Below the pieces are notes generated by a model. The model did no database searches, was not told the DNA's origin, and saw only the letters and a program-made list of their open reading frames with translations. This document shows, piece by piece, positions 1 through 8,510 of a DNA stretch of 64,000 nucleotides. Source of the stretch: Victivallis vadensis (GTDB lineage: Bacteria > Verrucomicrobiota > Lentisphaeria > Victivallales > Victivallaceae); NCBI RefSeq assembly GCF_003096415.1, contig NZ_QEKH01000003.1, positions 124,001-188,000 of the forward strand, read 5' to 3'. The position numbers and the translations under genes were made by a program. Numbering within the stretch: the stretch's first letter is position 1; every line of letters begins with the position of its first letter.

Positions 1-2054
1 AAGCTGCTGAAAATGCCGAGTCTGGCCTTATCCCCGGCGACGGTGAATTTCGCCGGATACCTGGGCGGGTAAAGCTGCGACGCGATGAAGTTGATTTCGC
101 CGTTGTAGCGGTCGATCGCGACCAGTTCGTCGGCCATCGAGGCGTTGCCGTCGCGGTTGATGTCCAGCTTGGCGAGTCCGAGCGTGACCCGCCCCGGCGC
201 GTCTGCGTCGCCGCCTTTGAGCGTGATGGTGCGCGCAATCGCCTGTTCGATGTAGAAATCGCTGGCGATCAGGGAACTGCTGTTTTCCAGATGGATGCTG
301 TACTCCGACAGTGTGGCAAGGCGGGTCATGATTCCGAAAATGCCGCCGGAGGCTTTGCCTTTGATCCAGACGGTTCCCTCGTAGCTGACCGGGGCGAAAA
401 TCGTGGCCGCGCCGGAGTTGATTGCGTGGATGTTCCCCTCGACATTGTCGAGGATCACGGTGTCGCGGGCGGTGAGGTTTTCCAGCCGGAACCCGAGCAG
501 GAAAGGCATGTGCGAATACTTGCCGCGTACGTAAACGCTGTGGTAGGTCACGCGGGAACCGGTTTCCGACGGGAACTGCCGGATGTCCGCGCCGGTGCCG
601 CCGAAGCCGGAAACGGTGCGGTCGGCATTGAACTTCAGGCCGTACCGGTTCACCGCGAAGTTGTCCAGCAGCAGTTCGCCGGAGGGACGGACGTTGATTG
701 CGTTCTCTTCGGGCTTGCCCGCAAAGAGAATCTCCGAATACAGACCGCTGCCGCCGAGGCCGAAACCGCTGCCGGTGAGTTCAAGCGGACGGGTGGTGCG
801 GTAGATGCCGCGCGGCAGGTAGGCGATTGCGCCGTTGCCGTGCTTTCTGGCGGCGTCGAGCGCCTTCTGGATCGCTTCGGTGTCGTCGGCGCGGCCGTCG
901 CCTCTGGCGCCGAATTGGGTTTTCGCGTCAAAGAGTGCGGTCGGCAGTTTCACTTCCGCCGGAATGAAATCAGTGTCGGCATTGAGCGGGAGCGCGCCTT
1001 CCGGCAGGGGAACGGTGATGGCGCGGGGCGATTCTCCGGCGGTGAGCCGGGACGGGCCCAGCAGCGTGTTGGCGGCCAGCAGCAGGAACTGGTTGCGGTT
1101 CGCCTGCAGCGGAGCTTTTTGTGCGTCGGCGTGGCGGAAGGTATTGTCGAAGAGGGTCAGCGGCGCGCCGAAAGAGGTGATCGCCGCCGCGTCTCGCCAG
1201 TCGGCGACATAGCAGTTTTCGACCGTCATCGGACTGACCGAGTTGCCGAATTTCAGAAAAGTTCCGGCGTTGACCGACACGGAGCGGCGGATGCTGGAGG
1301 CGTGTTCCGGATTGGCGACCACGTCGGTGCCGTTGTTCTCAAAGCGGCTGTTGCGGACGTAGAAGTTGCCGTTGACGCACTCGACCGCGACCGCCTTGTT
1401 ATTGGTGAAGCGGCAGCCGTCGAAGGTGTAGTTGTAGTCGTTGAAGGAGGTGAAGCTGATCGCGGTGCCGCAGTTGTCGAAGATGGTGTGCTCGAATGCG
1501 ATTTCGGCGGTCGAAAGGCCGTCGATGCTGTTCTTTTCGGAGAGGACGCCGAACTTCGAGAAATTGCGGAATTCGCAGAACGCGTAATAGAGGTGGGTTT
1601 CAAACTTGTTGTCGTTGTCGTGGTTGAGTCCGGCGGCCGCCTTGCCGTTTCCGTCGAAGGTGAGGCCGATCATCCGGCAGTGGAGCATGCCCCGGTCACG
1701 CAGGATGGTGCCGTCCGCTTTCCCCTGCCAGCGCAGCACGGTGTTGCGGCCGTGGCCGTAGATGCCGGTGCCGAGCAGCCGCTTTTCCTTGCCCTTGAAC
1801 GGAGGCTTTTTGATGATGACGAGTTCGGAACTGACCGGATAGACGCCGGGCGGGAAGTAGATTACGGTTCCGTCCTGAACCGCGTCGAACGCCTTTTGAA
1901 GCGCGGCGGTGTCATCGGTGGTCCCGTCGCCTTTCGCCCCGAAACTTTTCACATTGAGCCAGTCGCTGCCCGGAACCCAGTTCAGCTCCGGCAGCGGGAC
2001 GGCGGCGGTCGCCGCGAATGCGGCGAACATCAGTAAAGCAAGCAATCGTTTCAT
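1..2054 (-). CDS. Secreted pectate-lyase-like parallel beta-helix protein, 3' end outside window
   Basis: The frame is open from the ATG at 2054 to the window edge, giving 684 codons without a stop. The N-terminus MKRLLALLMFAAFAATAA is a clear signal peptide. The motif FGAKGDGTTDDTAALQKAF (near residue 38) recurs as FGARGDGRADDTEAIQKAL (near residue 378). This is the hallmark start of Pectate_lyase_3 / glycosyl hydrolase 28-like right-handed beta-helices, so two helix domains are likely in tandem. The stretches between are rich in short N/D/G turns, as expected for helix coils. The protein probably acts outside the cytoplasm on a polysaccharide; the substrate cannot be read from sequence. An AAGGAG box lies 11 nt before the start. 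The gene is 31 bp downstream of a pseudopilin gene and belongs to regulator/pseudopilin/enzyme module 1. Confidence 0.85.
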   Translation of the reverse strand, partial: MKRLLALLMFAAFAATAAVPLPELNWVPGSDWLNVKSFGAKGDGTTDDTAALQKAFDAVQDGTVIYFPPGVYPVSSELVIIKKPPFKGKEKRLLGTGIYGHGRNTVLRWQGKADGTILRDRGMLHCRMIGLTFDGNGKAAAGLNHDNDNKFETHLYYAFCEFRNFSKFGVLSEKNSIDGLSTAEIAFEHTIFDNCGTAISFTSFNDYNYTFDGCRFTNNKAVAVECVNGNFYVRNSRFENNGTDVVANPEHASSIRRSVSVNAGTFLKFGNSVSPMTVENCYVADWRDAAAITSFGAPLTLFDNTFRHADAQKAPLQANRNQFLLLAANTLLGPSRLTAGESPRAITVPLPEGALPLNADTDFIPAEVKLPTALFDAKTQFGARGDGRADDTEAIQKALDAARKHGNGAIAYLPRGIYRTTRPLELTGSGFGLGGSGLYSEILFAGKPEENAINVRPSGELLLDNFAVNRYGLKFNADRTVSGFGGTGADIRQFPSETGSRVTYHSVYVRGKYSHMPFLLGFRLENLTARDTVILDNVEGNIHAINSGAATIFAPVSYEGTVWIKGKASGGIFGIMTRLATLSEYSIHLENSSSLIASDFYIEQAIARTITLKGGDADAPGRVTLGLAKLDINRDGNASMADELVAIDRYNGEINFIASQLYPPRYPAKFTVAGDKARLGIFSS

Positions 2055-2085
2055 CTGGTGAATTTCTCCTTGAGGTGATTTAAAT

Positions 2086-2895
2086 TCAGTTGTCGGAAGT
2101 TCCGGGAGTCTTGCGGGCCCGCCAGTAGGTGTTGCGGAACGGGTGCCCGCCGTAGACGATGCCGATGTTCGCGGCGGCATGTCCGTCGGAGTAAAGGATG
2201 TTGACGCCGTTGCTGTGGCGGTAATCGACGAACTCGACGCCGTTCGGCCAGGTTCCGGCGGTGTCGGTCTCCTGAACCTTGCCACTGTTGGTGTGATAGT
2301 CGAGGCGGTAGCTGCTCGCATCCATCATCGCATATTTGGTGGAAGGCGATTTGATCTGCGAAATCTTGGCGCCGAGGAATCCGTCGTAGGTCTCAAAGTT
2401 ATTGGTTCCCGTATTCTTGTTGAAAGAGGCGAAGCCGTTGGCGCCGTAGCTCATCTCCGCGCGGAGCGCCTTGCTGCCGAAGTAGCGGGTTTGTTCGCCG
2501 TTGGCGGGACAGTTCCAGATTCCCTGCGCGGAGACCGAAATATTGTCTCCGGCGTCGACCCGGCCGGGCAGCAGTCCGGTTTCGACCAGGTTGTGCATCC
2601 AGTAAGGCGAGGCGTTGCCGGAAAAGGACGCGCACGGAATCTGGCCGTCGTTCGAGTCGGCATAGGAGATGAAAGCCGTGCCGAACTGTTTCTGGTTATT
2701 CAGGCATTTGATTGCGCGCGCCTTATCCCGCGCCTTGTTCAGCGCGGGCAGCAGCATCGCCGCCAGAATCGCAATAATCGCTATCACCACGAGCAGCTCA
2801 ATGAGAGTAAAATTCCGGCGCATCATACCGGGCATGTCAATGTGCCGGGTGCGTTTCACTTGTCGCATTTGTTTATCCTTTCGCTTGTCACTCAT
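2086..2895 (-). CDS. Type II pseudopilin (prepilin-type N-terminal methylation domain, DUF1559-like)
   Basis: The protein has a 32-residue basic leader followed by [18 protein letters not shown], the class III prepilin signal and hydrophobic N-terminal helix. Next come [17 protein letters not shown] and a globular domain ending with a YSDGHAA segment, typical of the DUF1559-like pseudopilins common in Lentisphaerota and Planctomycetota. The ATG at 2895 is preferred because GGAGGTG lies just upstream; GTG at 2901 is an alternative. Prepilin peptidase should cut just before the Phe and methylate it. The residue before Phe is Asn, not the usual Gly. The gene lies between regulator 3493-4560 and the beta-helix enzyme, so co-expression is likely. 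A role in export or surface display of the neighbouring enzyme is inference. Confidence 0.9.
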   Translation of the reverse strand: MSDKRKDKQMRQVKRTRHIDMPGMMRRNFTLIELLVVIAIIAILAAMLLPALNKARDKARAIKCLNNQKQFGTAFISYADSNDGQIPCASFSGNASPYWMHNLVETGLLPGRVDAGDNISVSAQGIWNCPANGEQTRYFGSKALRAEMSYGANGFASFNKNTGTNNFETYDGFLGAKISQIKSPSTKYAMMDASSYRLDYHTNSGKVQETDTAGTWPNGVEFVDYRHSNGVNILYSDGHAAANIGIVYGGHPFRNTYWRARKTPGTSDN

Positions 2896-2948
2896 TTTCA
2901 CCTCCGCTGTAAATCGATTGTTTTTAAGACCATTGCGGGCAACACGTT

Positions 2949-3492
2949 GACTTGTAAAATATTTTCATTGATTTCCCCCGACGCGAAGCGTCTTTGGAGT
3001 GCGGAGCCTGAAGGGCTTGCTCCCGCTCTGCGGGAGTAAGCTTCAGCTCCGCTTTCCAGTCGCACGTGATCATGCAGTCACTCATACGTTTAGCTACCTT
3101 TCCATGCCATTACAGGCAACAAACCGGGCGTTACGTCTTATGCGGATGGCTCCGGAGGGCCTTTTCAAGGCCTGCCCGCCTGCGGCGTGCACGATCGCCC
3201 GTCCGGACCTCCCCGCTCGCCTCGGACCTCCCGTTGACTTGCCAAGCACTTCCATTCGCGGGCGGCCCTAGCGGGCCTTACTTGTCGGGCTGCGCCCGTC
3301 AACTCTTCAACGTTCGCTGCGCTCACTACGCCAGAGGGGCTTTGCTGACCAACCAAAGCTCGCCAGTGCCAGCCGCCGCACGCCCCCCGGAGGGGCATTG
3401 GCGTGCGCACTCGGCCGCGGCACCTTGCCGCCCGCCGCACGTCCCCCCCGGAGGGGCATTGGCGTGCGCCCCCGGCAGCGGCACCTTGCCGC
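2949..3492. repeat. GC-rich repeat region of module 1, no gene
   Basis: About 540 bp without a convincing gene separate the regulator and pseudopilin of module 1. The region is dense in short inverted repeats, for example around a CCCGCTCTGCGGGAG hairpin near 3023 and AGGCCTTGAAAAGGCCT (either strand) near 3160. The regulator-proximal end holds two tandem units of 59-61 bp that each end in GCGGCACCTTGCCGC. That core also forms the ends of the 388-bp elements at 17121 and 27623. At the other end ACTTGTAAAATAT (from 2950) recurs next to the element at 17 kb. Open frames here are by-products of base composition. Confidence 0.6.
3373..3492. repeat. Tandem duplication of a 59-61 bp unit
   Basis: Unit 1 (3373-3431) and unit 2 (3432-3492) both begin CCGCCGCACG, share GGAGGGGCATTGGCGTGCGC and end GCGGCACCTTGCCGC. 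They differ by a few substitutions and a small indel. The second unit abuts the stop codon of the regulator gene, whose TAA complement is at 3493-3495. Confidence 0.85.
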
Positions 3493-4560
3493 TTACGCCC
3501 CGGAACTTGGTACCAGCCGATGTTCAATTACTGTTTTTCGGATGTCCTCCCCCTGATAACGCCGGAAAATCAATTCAACGGTTTCATGCACCATCTGTTC
3601 CACGCTGAGTTCCAGCCAGAGGCAGGGGCCGGGAAAGAGCCGCGGAAACTCCCGGTTGCGATGGATGGCGACCAGCCGGTAATCGCGGACCGGATCGACT
3701 CCGCACTTCACCATGGCGGTCATCACGCCGGGCAGCAGGCTGTCGGGATAGATCAGCAGCCCGTCCGGCTGTTCCGGCAGGGCCCGGACCTCCATAAACT
3801 CCCGGTAGGCCAGCGTATCGTACTGATCTGGCGGAAAATCGATCAAATGATCGAATGTGAGATTGTGGATCAGCGAAATTCCCGTTTCGGCGAAGCGCGG
3901 CTCGACCATGCTGCGGATCCACGGCAGTCCGTGGTTGCCGGGCTGGTTGCGGATGAATTCCGGGTCCAGCGAGGTGATCGCCGCGACCCGGCGGCATCCC
4001 GCCTGCCGGAAAGCGCGGGCCAGAGGTTTCAGGAACCGCCCGTAATTGATCTCCACATGCGGCACCGCGGGATTGGTGGAGAGTCCGACCGCCGGAATCG
4101 GCAGCTTGATCAGCTCGGCGATGTTTTCCTTGCACAGGTCGACGAAGGCGACCGCCTGGACGGCTCCGCTCCGGGCGAGCCGGCGCAGTTCCTGCAGGCC
4201 ATTGCCGCCGGCGTTGTCCACCACGATGCGGCAATGGAGTCCGCGCCGGATCAGCTCCGTTTCGAGCATCCGCAAATAGAGACGGCGGAAAGGGAAGATG
4301 CCGCCGTGGGCGAAGTCGGGCAGGTAGATCGCAACCCCGGTCAACTGCCGCCGCTTTTCCCGGACGAAAGTGCCGATCCGCGGTTCGCGCACGATCAGCC
4401 CCTCCTCAACCAGCAGCGTCAACGCCCGCTGCACATTGGGCGGCGTGGTGCGGAACTGCTCGGCGATCGTCTGGGAGGAGGGCAGCGGGGCGCCCGGCAG
4501 ATATCTGCCGGTCTGGATTCCTTCCCGGAAATGGTGCGTGATCTCTTCCCGAATGCTCAT
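3493..4560 (-). CDS. GntR-family regulator with LacI-type sensor domain (module 1)
   Basis: Residues 1-70 form a GntR winged helix-turn-helix (SIREEITHHFREGIQTGRY, then PSSQTIAEQFRTTPPNVQRAL and a wing EPRIGTFVREKR). Residues from about 75 to 355 resemble the periplasmic-binding-protein-like sugar sensor of LacI/AraR regulators, with the typical RVAAITSLDPE and GLLIYPDSLLPGVM segments. The protein probably binds DNA as a dimer and is released or activated by a sugar ligand. It is transcribed toward the pseudopilin and beta-helix enzyme and likely controls them. Its own promoter contains a palindrome, suggesting autoregulation. The ligand is unknown. Confidence 0.88.
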   Translation of the reverse strand: MSIREEITHHFREGIQTGRYLPGAPLPSSQTIAEQFRTTPPNVQRALTLLVEEGLIVREPRIGTFVREKRRQLTGVAIYLPDFAHGGIFPFRRLYLRMLETELIRRGLHCRIVVDNAGGNGLQELRRLARSGAVQAVAFVDLCKENIAELIKLPIPAVGLSTNPAVPHVEINYGRFLKPLARAFRQAGCRRVAAITSLDPEFIRNQPGNHGLPWIRSMVEPRFAETGISLIHNLTFDHLIDFPPDQYDTLAYREFMEVRALPEQPDGLLIYPDSLLPGVMTAMVKCGVDPVRDYRLVAIHRNREFPRLFPGPCLWLELSVEQMVHETVELIFRRYQGEDIRKTVIEHRLVPSSGA

Positions 4561-4596
4561 GGAGGCCGGTCTTTTTTACATTTTATGTTAATAATG

Positions 4597-4633
4597 ATAC
4601 TAGTATTATACCAAACTCGAAACGCTTTGTCAA
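4597..4633 (-). promoter_or_regulatory. Sigma-70 promoter with overlapping palindrome, module 1 regulator
   Basis: On the minus strand TTGACA (4633-4628), a 17-bp spacer and TATAAT (4610-4605) form a full consensus promoter. The palindrome ATACTAGTAT (4597-4606) overlaps the -10 box, a good position for repression by the encoded regulator. Confidence 0.8.
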
Positions 4634-4763
4634 TAGGGAAAAAGAATTTTTGGAAAGAAAAATGAAAAATGTCCGGTTTGAATCTCTCCGATGGCGGGGG
4701 AAAGGGAAGCGGCCGGCTTCCGGCAGGCGGACATGATTTATCCGTGTGCGGGATGGGAGAAAA

Positions 4764-4791
4764 GAGGCGGCGGGCGCGACGGCTGCCGCCC
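4764..4791 (-). terminator. Possible terminator of the rsmB-trmL operon
   Basis: On the minus strand GGCGGC...GCCGCC can pair around a 13-nt loop and is followed by TCTTTTCT. The stem is short and the U-tract is broken, so this is tentative. Nothing else is recognisable in the gap between the module 1 promoter and 4829. Confidence 0.3.
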
Positions 4792-4828
4792 CTCCGTAAC
4801 AGAAGTCATCTCCCGCCGGAAAACAGGA

Positions 4829-5122
4829 TTACCGTTCGTCGTCTTTGAGGCGGGCGGCCGGTTCGTCGGGGAGGTCGACCACCTCGGCGTCGATCACCGC
4901 TTCACTGGCCGGGACCTCCGGCTCGGGATCGGGAGACGGGGCAGGGCGCTTCCGGCTCTGGAAATTCCCCCACTGGAATTTCGCGACCTTCACGCCGAAA
5001 AAGCTTTGCAGGATCATCAGCACGATTCCGACTGCGATCAGAACCGGAATCAATACGATCACGATTCCGAGGGCGACCAGGCCGAGGATGGCATAGACGA
5101 TCAGTTTGACCGGGTTGTTCAT
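4829..5122 (-). CDS. Small membrane protein of unknown function
   Basis: This 97-residue protein has one long hydrophobic stretch (about residues 5-45: LIVYAILGLVALGIVIVLIP and onward), enough for one or two membrane segments. The tail is hydrophilic, rich in Pro, Glu and Asp and probably cytoplasmic. The start codon overlaps the stop of trmL by 4 bp (ATGA), so it is translationally coupled as the last gene of the rsmB-trmL operon. No family was recognised. Confidence 0.7.
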   Translation of the reverse strand: MNNPVKLIVYAILGLVALGIVIVLIPVLIAVGIVLMILQSFFGVKVAKFQWGNFQSRKRPAPSPDPEPEVPASEAVIDAEVVDLPDEPAARLKDDER

Positions 5123-5592
5123 GGATGGAATACTCCTTCACGGTTGACGCGGAGCGCCTCGTACAGCACGATGCTGGCCGCGTTGGCGAGGTTGAGACTG
5201 CGGTGGAACCGGCCGTTCATCGGAATCCGGTAAAGCCGGGAACGGTAACGGTCGTAAAATTCCGGCGGCAGCCCGCTCGACTCCCGGCCGAACACCAGAT
5301 AGTCGCCGGGACGGTATTGCGCATCCCAGAAGCAGGTCTCTCCTTTTGTGGAGATGAACAGGAGATTCGCTTCGGGATTCTTTTTCAGAAACTCCTCCCA
5401 GTTCTCATAGATGGTGAGGTCAAGGTGCGGCCAGTAGTCCATGCCGGCGCGTTTCACATATTTATCCTCCAGTGAAAAACCGAGCGGCCTGACCAGGTGG
5501 AGCCGGGTTTCGGTGGAGACGCAGAGGCGGCCGATCGTACCGGTATTCTGCGGGATTTCCGGCGCGACGAGCACGATGTTAAAGGGCAGCAT
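5119..5592 (-). CDS. trmL: tRNA (cytidine/uridine-34 2'-O)-methyltransferase, SPOUT family
   Basis: The 157-residue protein matches the TrmL/YibK length and pattern. It begins FNIVLVAPEIPQNTGTIGRL, contains YLVFGRESSGLP (motif 2) and ends with MNGRFHRSLNLANAASIVLY (motif 3), which forms the SAM-binding trefoil knot. TrmL methylates the wobble ribose of certain tRNA-Leu isoacceptors. The frame is open further upstream to 5757, but the ATG at 5592 gives the conserved N-terminus. It overlaps the 3' end of rsmB by 14 bp and the next small gene by 4 bp, so all three form one operon. Confidence 0.92.
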   Translation of the reverse strand: MLPFNIVLVAPEIPQNTGTIGRLCVSTETRLHLVRPLGFSLEDKYVKRAGMDYWPHLDLTIYENWEEFLKKNPEANLLFISTKGETCFWDAQYRPGDYLVFGRESSGLPPEFYDRYRSRLYRIPMNGRFHRSLNLANAASIVLYEALRVNREGVFHP

Positions 5593-6964
5593 CTTCCAGC
5601 GCCTCCTGCCGCCGCATCCGGGCGACGAACATCGAATCGCAATCGCCGTCGTAGCTGAAAACCTGCAGCGTGCCGCCGGTCGGTTCGCCGGTGAGCGGAT
5701 TCGGGAAATCCTCAAGCGTGTATTCGGGATGGGCCGCGAGGAAACGCTCCAGCACACCGCCGTTTTCCTCCGGGAACAGTGAACAGGTCGCGTAGATCAG
5801 TACGCCGCCCGGTTTCACCGCCGGAGCCGCCGCGGTCAGGACTTCGAACTGGACCCGGGTGATGTCGGTCAGTTCCTCCGCCTTCAGCGTCCAGCGTCCG
5901 TCCGGGTTGCGCCGCCATACGCCGGAGCAGCTGCACGGCGCATCGACCAGCACGCCGTCGAATCTGGCGGCCTGTTTCCCCTGATAGGGCTTGCCGTCCC
6001 ATTCGCGGGTCCGGATGTTCGGAAAGCCCGCCCGCCGGGCGCGGGTGCGCAGGTCGTCGAGTTTATAGCTGCGGATGTCGGTGGCGACCACCGTGCCGGT
6101 GCGGTTCATCAGCGCGGCGAGCTGCAGCGTCTTGCCGCCGGCGCCGGCACAGGCGTCCAGCCACCGTTCGCCGGACTTGGGGGCGGCGGCGAGGCCGATG
6201 CACTGGCTGGCGAGGTCCTGCACTTCAAAGAGACCGTTGCGGAACGCGTCCAGCGTGAAAAGGTTGACCCGCCCGGTCACGGCAACCGCGTCGGCGATTT
6301 TGCCGTGGCGGCTGACGGACAGCCCCGCAGCGGAGAGGTCGGCGACCAGATGGTCGGTTTCGGCGGTCTGCATCCTGAGCCACATCGGCGGCCGGGCCGC
6401 GAGATCGGCCAGAAAACGTTCACGGTCCAAACCTTCGGGCAGGTGCGTTGCGATCCACTGCGGCAGCAGGTCGCCGTCGGCAAAAACGGCATCGACGCCG
6501 AAGATTTTCCCGAGCGCCCCGGCGCGGGCGAGCAGTTGATTCCGGGCTTCCCGGTCCGGTTTCGGCCACGGGAAGCCGAGCTCTCTGGCGATCGCGTCGG
6601 CGGCGGGCAGATTCCGGTAATCGAGGTAAAGCGCGGCGAAGAGCAGCGCGTCGAGTTCGAGGCGGGCCAGTCGGATTTCACCGCGTTCGATTTCAACGAG
6701 CCGTTCGGCGGGCAGGAATTTGCGCAGCAATCCCCAGTAGCGGAGCATCGCGTAGACCGCTTCGCCGATGAACTGGCGGTCGCGGGAGCCGCACTGCCGG
6801 TTTTCGCGCAGCCACGCGGAGAGCACGCGGTCGGCCGGTTTCCCGGAGCCGAACACCGCCTGCAGGACGGTGCGCGCCGCGAGGTTGGCGGATTTCAGCT
6901 GCGACCGGAATTTATTGAGATTGAGTTCCAAAATAATCTGTTCCTTTGAAGTTGCTGGGTACAT
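5579..6964 (-). CDS. rsmB: 16S rRNA m5C methyltransferase, RsmB/NOL1-NOP2-Sun family
   Basis: The N-terminal part (to about residue 150) is helical and NusB-like (NLAARTVLQAVF, RQFIGEAVYAMLRYW). The C-terminal part is a class I methyltransferase with the SAM loop DACAGAGGKTLQLAA (near 268), DAPCSCSG (near 340) and YATCSLFPEEN (near 397). The two Cys-containing motifs are the catalytic pair of the RsmB/RsmF family. The likely reaction is C5 methylation of a cytidine in 16S rRNA, C967 in E. coli numbering. The ATG at 6964 has no clear ribosome site; an in-frame TTG twelve codons in follows AAAGGAAC and may be the real start. First gene of the rsmB-trmL operon. Confidence 0.88.
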   Translation of the reverse strand: MYPATSKEQIILELNLNKFRSQLKSANLAARTVLQAVFGSGKPADRVLSAWLRENRQCGSRDRQFIGEAVYAMLRYWGLLRKFLPAERLVEIERGEIRLARLELDALLFAALYLDYRNLPAADAIARELGFPWPKPDREARNQLLARAGALGKIFGVDAVFADGDLLPQWIATHLPEGLDRERFLADLAARPPMWLRMQTAETDHLVADLSAAGLSVSRHGKIADAVAVTGRVNLFTLDAFRNGLFEVQDLASQCIGLAAAPKSGERWLDACAGAGGKTLQLAALMNRTGTVVATDIRSYKLDDLRTRARRAGFPNIRTREWDGKPYQGKQAARFDGVLVDAPCSCSGVWRRNPDGRWTLKAEELTDITRVQFEVLTAAAPAVKPGGVLIYATCSLFPEENGGVLERFLAAHPEYTLEDFPNPLTGEPTGGTLQVFSYDGDCDSMFVARMRRQEALEDAAL

Positions 6965-7289
6965 TCAATATAACATAACTCCAAAGGGACGTTTTTTACA
7001 GTGCCGCAAGCGGAAATCTTGCCGGAAATCTCCGCTCTTTCGCAACGTGTCGGGAGAGGAATCTGAAATGCGGGCATGTGAGATTGAATTTTCCTGAAAA
7101 AATCGGACTTTCTCGTGTTCAGTGATAATAAAACGCCGCTCCGGCGCGTTGCCATGGTGTAGTTGATGGCTTTTTTCCGTTATTCTACTGTTTTTTTTAT
7201 GATGTTGACTTGAAAAAAAGGGTGAAAAACGCTAATTTCCATAATTTGTACGTACAGATCATTGATACAGGCAGGGGGATGGTTCTGAA
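6965..7289. other. Intergenic region between divergent rsmB and RND operons
   Basis: About 325 bp without a gene. It is AT-richer than its surroundings, as expected for two divergent promoters. TTGACT at 7205 and several TAAT-rich hexamers are present, but none has a convincing 16-18 bp spacing, so no promoter is called. No RNA gene is visible. Confidence 0.5.
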
Positions 7290-8510
7290 ATGAAGAAGGT
7301 GATCGGGTGGCTGGTGATTCTGGCGGCTGTGGCCGGAATCGGATGGCTGGTCTGGCAGCGGATCGAAGAACAGAATTCGGAGAACACCGGCAAGGCGAAA
7401 AAGAAAGCCGCGGCCATCGCCGTGGAAGCCGTATTGCCCGAAACAAAGGACATGCGCGATGTGAAGACGTTCACCGGCACTCTGAAGCCGTGGTCCAGCT
7501 TTGAGGTCGCCCCGAAGGTCAGCGGCAGGCTGGAGGAGCTGAACTTCGATATCGGCGACCCGGTTCCGGGCGGCGCGGTGATCGCGCGGATCGAGGATAC
7601 GGAGTACAAGCAGGTGGTGGACCAGACTGCGGCGGATCTCGACGTCGCCAGGGCGGAACTCTCCGAAGCGCGCGTGATGCTCGACCTGCGCCGCCGCGAA
7701 TACGAGCGCCAGAAGATTCTGACCGAAAAGAACGTCGGCACCGCCGCCCAGTATGAATCCGCCGAAACCGCCTATCAGGCCCAGGCCGCCGCTTATGCGA
7801 AAAGCGAGGCCGAAGTCAAGCGGCGGCAGGCGATTCTCGACAACGCCCGGCTCAAGCTGAACGACTGCACCGTCACCGCCGACTGGGGCGGCGGGGATAT
7901 GCACCGCTATGTCGCCTCCCGCGAAGTGGATGAAGGCACGCTGATGGCGGCCAACCAGGCGCTGCTCACGGTCGCGGAGCTGGACCGGCTCTATGCGGTG
8001 ATCTATGCGATTGAGCGCGACTACCCGTCGCTGAAAATCGGACAGGTCGCCCGGCTCTCCACCGACGCCTATCCGGGCGAGGTGTTCGAGGGGAAAATTT
8101 CACGGATTGCGCAGGTGTTGCAGGACAACACCCGGCAGGCCGCTGTGCAGATCGAGGTGCCGAATAAGGACCTGCGTCTGAAGCCGGGCATGTATGTGCG
8201 TGTGCAGATGGAATTCGCGTTCCATCCCGGCGCGCAGGTGGTGCCGCGCAACGCGGTCATAAAGCGGAACGACAAGACGGGAGTGTTCAAGCTTTCCGCC
8301 AGGGACGGTAAAGCGGTGTTCGTGCCGGTGGAAACCGGAATCGCAACCCGCGCCTTTACTGAAATTCTTTCCCCGAAGCTGAATTTCCCGGTGATCACGC
8401 TCGGCAACCATCTGCTGACCGACGGTGTGGATATCCGGATTCCGGCGGACTTCCAGATCCGCAAACCGGATGATGCGGAGGCCGGGGAGCAGGAGACGGC
8501 ACGGTTATGA
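7290..8510 (+). CDS. RND efflux periplasmic adaptor (membrane fusion protein, HlyD/AcrA type)
   Basis: A 406-residue protein with an N-terminal membrane anchor (VIGWLVILAAVAGIGWLVW). The biotinyl-lipoyl-like half-motif KVSGRLEELNFDIGDPV is followed by a coiled-coil hairpin (about residues 110-195, Ala/Glu/Arg-rich) and beta-barrel segments (RLYAVIYAIERDYPSLKIGQ; LKPGMYVRVQM). It joins the inner-membrane pump to an outer-membrane channel. The ATG of the pump gene lies within its last codons (4-bp overlap), so the two form an operon. No TolC-type channel gene is adjacent. Confidence 0.92.
   Translation: MKKVIGWLVILAAVAGIGWLVWQRIEEQNSENTGKAKKKAAAIAVEAVLPETKDMRDVKTFTGTLKPWSSFEVAPKVSGRLEELNFDIGDPVPGGAVIARIEDTEYKQVVDQTAADLDVARAELSEARVMLDLRRREYERQKILTEKNVGTAAQYESAETAYQAQAAAYAKSEAEVKRRQAILDNARLKLNDCTVTADWGGGDMHRYVASREVDEGTLMAANQALLTVAELDRLYAVIYAIERDYPSLKIGQVARLSTDAYPGEVFEGKISRIAQVLQDNTRQAAVQIEVPNKDLRLKPGMYVRVQMEFAFHPGAQVVPRNAVIKRNDKTGVFKLSARDGKAVFVPVETGIATRAFTEILSPKLNFPVITLGNHLLTDGVDIRIPADFQIRKPDDAEAGEQETARL

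Noticed and set aside
291-2036. 581-codon open frame on the plus strand at the left edge
   Set aside because: It is antisense to the beta-helix enzyme, whose own frame reaches the window edge.
3066-3608. Open frames in the module 1 repeat region
   Set aside because: They follow repeats and have Arg/Pro/Ala-rich low-complexity translations without ribosome sites.
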